From: an uncultured Coriobacteriia bacterium
Lineage (GTDB): Bacteria > Actinomycetota > Coriobacteriia > Coriobacteriales > QAMH01
Assembly (NCBI GenBank): GCA_902493755.1
Contig: CABURF010000064.1
Span: 1-6,707, forward strand
Length of the DNA: 6,707 nucleotides
Direction of reading: 5' to 3'
A program made the position numbers and the translations under genes. Of this stretch, positions 4,991 through 6,707 are shown piece by piece. Below the pieces are notes generated by a model. That model ran no database searches and was not told where the DNA came from. It was given only the letters and a program-made list of their open reading frames with translations. Each line of letters starts with the position of its first letter. Positions within the stretch are counted from its first letter, which is position 1.

Positions 4991-6241
4991 ATTCCGCGCT
5001 TTCACATCCATACCCTAGGCTGCAAGGTCAACCTAGCCGAATCCGAAGCCATCGTTACCGCATTGCTCGCTGCTGGCTGGAAACGAGTTGCCAACGCTGC
5101 CGATTGCGATGTCGCCATCCTCAATACCTGCACGGTCACAGGTGAAGCCGACGCGAAGAACCGCAAGGCACTCCGTGCGCTGTTAAAGGCCGGAAAAGCC
5201 GCAATCATCGTAACCGGATGCGCAATAAACATCGATGCCGAACACTACGCCGACATTGACTCCCGCATCGTCTGCGAACACGACAAGGAAAAGATTCCCA
5301 TGCTCGCATTGCGTCTCGTTCGAGACGAAGTCACGGCTCGAACTAGCACGCTCGACTCGATAGCGCTACGGAGGACCAATGCCGGCTTCAGGACGCGTGT
5401 CGATCTCAAGATCCAAGACGGATGCGACAATGCATGCAGCTACTGCATCGTGCATGTTGCCCGCGGGCCAGCTCGCTCCGTGCCAACCACGACCGTGCTC
5501 TCGCATGCCCAGGCACTTGCCGATGCGGGCACGCGCGAACTTGTGCTTGTCGGCATCGACCTTGCTGCTTACCGAGACGGGGATATCGACCTTGCCAAGC
5601 TTGTGACGCTCTTGCAAGAGAAGACGGATATCGGACGCGTGCGTATCTCGTCAGTCGAACCCCAAAGCGTTACGCCCTCGCTCATAGATGCGTTGACGCA
5701 TTCCAATGGACGTCTCTGCCGTCACCTGCACCTCTGCCTGCAGTCAGGCTCCTCCAAGGTGCTGCGCGAGATGAACCGCCAGTACGATGCTGATGCATTT
5801 GCATCACTTGTCACACAACTACGCACTGCAATACCACAGTGTGCCCTCTCTACCGATGTCATCGTCGGTTTTCCCGGCGAGAGCGATGAGGACTTCGAGC
5901 AAACATGCAAGCTCGCCGAGAACTGTGGCTTCATGCGATTGCATGTCTTTCGCTACTCGAAGCGGCCGAACACACCGGCAGCCGGGCGCACCGACCAGAT
6001 TGACCCTCGCGTAAAGGCCATGCGCTCCCAGCGGCTAATCGAGCTTGGTCAGCACCTTGCGCTCGCTGACATGGAACATCGTCTGGGCACATGCGAGCAA
6101 GTCATCATCGAGCGACCGGGACTTGGTACGAGCGAATCCTACCATGCGGTCGCATGCGATGCCGCACTGCCCATCGGCTCACTTGTCGACCTCGAATTCG
6201 CCGACATCGATGTCGATGCCATGCGCCTCATTGGTCGCTAG
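4991..6241 (+). CDS. mtaB: tRNA (t6A37-C2)-methylthiotransferase MtaB, likely ATT start
   Basis: Radical-SAM enzyme that adds a methylthio group to t6A37 of ANN-decoding tRNAs, stabilising codon pairing. From ATT at 4991 the product is 416 aa. The UPF0004 domain holds HTLGCKVN (Cys11), NTCTVT (Cys47) and TGC (Cys77), which bind one [4Fe-4S] cluster. The radical-SAM motif DGCDNACSYC (Cys145, Cys149, Cys152) binds the second. SSVEP (220-224), LQSGS (250-254), DVIVGFPGE (289-297) and RYSKRPNTPA (321-330) are family motifs, and a TRAM-like tail follows (about 355-416). The first ATG/GTG/TTG codon after the rsmE stop in this frame is TTG at 5063 (residue 25), which would delete Cys11 and the first strand and so inactivate the protein. 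Between the TAG at 4952 and the Cys11 codon there are only ATT and ATC near-cognate starts; ATT 4991 has GAGGG at 5 nt and gives the expected short lead (x-P-R-F-H-I-H-T-L-G-C). A sequencing error at this codon is the main alternative. Confidence 0.9.
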   Translation: MPRFHIHTLGCKVNLAESEAIVTALLAAGWKRVANAADCDVAILNTCTVTGEADAKNRKALRALLKAGKAAIIVTGCAINIDAEHYADIDSRIVCEHDKEKIPMLALRLVRDEVTARTSTLDSIALRRTNAGFRTRVDLKIQDGCDNACSYCIVHVARGPARSVPTTTVLSHAQALADAGTRELVLVGIDLAAYRDGDIDLAKLVTLLQEKTDIGRVRISSVEPQSVTPSLIDALTHSNGRLCRHLHLCLQSGSSKVLREMNRQYDADAFASLVTQLRTAIPQCALSTDVIVGFPGESDEDFEQTCKLAENCGFMRLHVFRYSKRPNTPAAGRTDQIDPRVKAMRSQRLIELGQHLALADMEHRLGTCEQVIIERPGLGTSESYHAVACDAALPIGSLVDLEFADIDVDAMRLIGR

Positions 6242-6267
6242 GGCGATTTGCTTGCCTCGCCATGCAC

Positions 6268-6365
6268 GTTTTATTCGTTTTCCTAGCCCCGAAAAGACCC
6301 AGACCCTAGGAAATCGAAAATAAGCTGCACAGCCATCAACCCGTGGCTAGGAAAGCGTAAAATAA
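6268..6365. repeat. Three copies of an 18-bp element, one inverted, between mtaB and atpC
   Basis: CTAGGAAATCGAAAATAA starts at 6306, and CTAGGAAAGCGTAAAATAA starts at 6347, 41 bp later. An inverted copy ends at 6286 (TTCGTTTTCCTAG, 6274-6286). The inverted copy can pair with the first direct copy (6274-6286 with 6306-6318, one T/T mismatch, 19-nt loop). It can instead pair with the second (6276-6288 with 6345-6357, 13 pairs with one G-T, 56-nt loop), but not with both at once. No T run follows either stem on the plus strand, so it is not a plain terminator of mtaB. It may be a 3'-end processing or stability structure, a protein-binding array, or a copy of a dispersed repeat family. Confidence 0.5.
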
Positions 6366-6391
6366 CCGCACCCCAATGCGTTTCGCAACGC

Positions 6392-6417
6392 AAAAGGGGT
6401 CGCCAGATGACGACCCC
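6392..6417 (-). terminator. Intrinsic terminator of the ATP synthase operon
   Basis: GGGGTCG (6396-6402) pairs with CGACCCC (6411-6417) around an 8-nt loop. On the minus strand the stem is followed by TTTTGCGTT (from 6395 down). It begins 28 bp after the atpC stop codon. The T run is only four bases, so it is a modest terminator, possibly helped by the next hairpin at 6377-6392 (TGCGTT/AACGCA). Confidence 0.7.
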
Positions 6418-6445
6418 CTCTCGTGTGTGGAAATCACTCGCGGTG

Positions 6446-6707
6446 TTACTTGGTTTGCTCGAGGAGAACCTCGTTCCACTTGACCTCGTCTTCGATGAAC
6501 GCGCGATTAGGATCGTCATCCTTAAGGTCGGCCATCTTCTCCTTGAGGTCGTCAATATGGACCTTGATGGCAGTCTCGTCGAGCTCTTGCAAGGCGGCCG
6601 CATGATCGGCGAGTACGATGACGCGGTCTCCCTCGATTTGCGCATACCCCCCGGCCACAATGTAGCGTACCGGCTCCTGGCCCTCTGATTCGGTTACACG
6701 CACGGTA
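6446..6707 (-). CDS. atpC: ATP synthase F1 epsilon subunit, C-terminal part (cut by window edge)
   Basis: Epsilon sits on the central stalk of F1Fo ATP synthase, couples rotation to catalysis and can inhibit ATP hydrolysis through its C-terminal helices. The visible 86 residues run from the last strands of the N-terminal beta-sandwich (RYIVAGGYAQIEGDRVIVLAD) into a charged helical hairpin (about from AAALQELDETAIKVHIDDL to the end), ending LLEQTK. The family is usually about 130-140 aa, so roughly 50 N-terminal residues should lie beyond 6707. The frame stays open to the edge, so the internal GTG at 6703 is not the start. In almost all bacteria atpC is the last gene of the atp operon, and the terminator just downstream agrees with that. 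It converges on mtaB with about 200 bp between them. Confidence 0.88.
   Translation of the reverse strand, partial: TVRVTESEGQEPVRYIVAGGYAQIEGDRVIVLADHAAALQELDETAIKVHIDDLKEKMADLKDDDPNRAFIEDEVKWNEVLLEQTK

Noticed and set aside
1..6707. CRISPR array, transposon, phage genes, tRNA or rRNA genes
   Set aside because: No regularly spaced repeats, transposase or integrase motifs, terminal inverted repeats or cloverleaf sequences were seen. The coding space is filled by housekeeping genes.

Overview
The window looks like ordinary chromosomal housekeeping DNA from a moderately GC-rich bacterium. My best guess is an actinobacterium of the class Coriobacteriia. The guess rests on three things: a Rho factor with a very long Lys/Ala/Glu-rich N-terminal extension, as in actinobacteria; Firmicute-like gene neighbourhoods (tal-rho-rpmE and rsmE-mtaB); and a small TalC-type transaldolase. 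This is inference from the protein sequences and was not tested by a search.

Layout. (1) Positions 1-63, minus strand: the first 21 codons of ribosomal protein L31 (rpmE), running off the left edge. (2) 247-1260, plus: a membrane-anchored NodB-type polysaccharide deacetylase with all five catalytic motifs. (3) 1277-1318: an intrinsic terminator for rho, lying between the convergent deacetylase and rho genes. (4) 1346-3286 minus, rho, preceded by 3283-3945 minus, a transaldolase. The two overlap by 4 bp (ATGA), so rho is probably translated by coupling to the transaldolase. A good extended -10 promoter (4079-4107, minus) sits upstream. (5) 4178-4954 plus, rsmE (16S rRNA m3U1498 methyltransferase), then 4991-6241 plus, mtaB (tRNA ms2t6A37 methylthiotransferase). 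Together they form a small RNA-modification operon. (6) 6242-6445: a convergent intergenic region with a three-copy repeat and the atpC terminator. (7) 6446-6707 minus: the C-terminal part of the ATP synthase epsilon subunit (atpC), cut by the right edge.

How the genes fit together. The minus-strand block tal-rho-(rpmE) matches the tal-murA-glpX-rho-rpmE order known from Bacillus, but is shortened, and an opposite-strand cell-wall deacetylase lies between rho and rpmE. The plus-strand rsmE-mtaB pair matches the tail of the dnaJ-prmA-rsmE-mtaB cluster, without prmA.

The strongest observation is at mtaB. The conserved N-terminus, including the first iron-sulfur cysteine, lies upstream of any ATG, GTG or TTG codon. 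The only well-placed initiation site is an ATT codon at 4991, five bases after a GAGGG motif. mtaB also lies in the same frame as rsmE, separated only by one TAG stop and 12 sense codons. Other points worth a look are the blocky charged extension of Rho, the repeated element between mtaB and atpC with two mutually exclusive stem pairings, and a 9-bp repeat spaced exactly 40 bp in the transaldolase leader. I found no CRISPR array, mobile element, tRNA or rRNA, and nothing that supports a wholly new multi-gene system.
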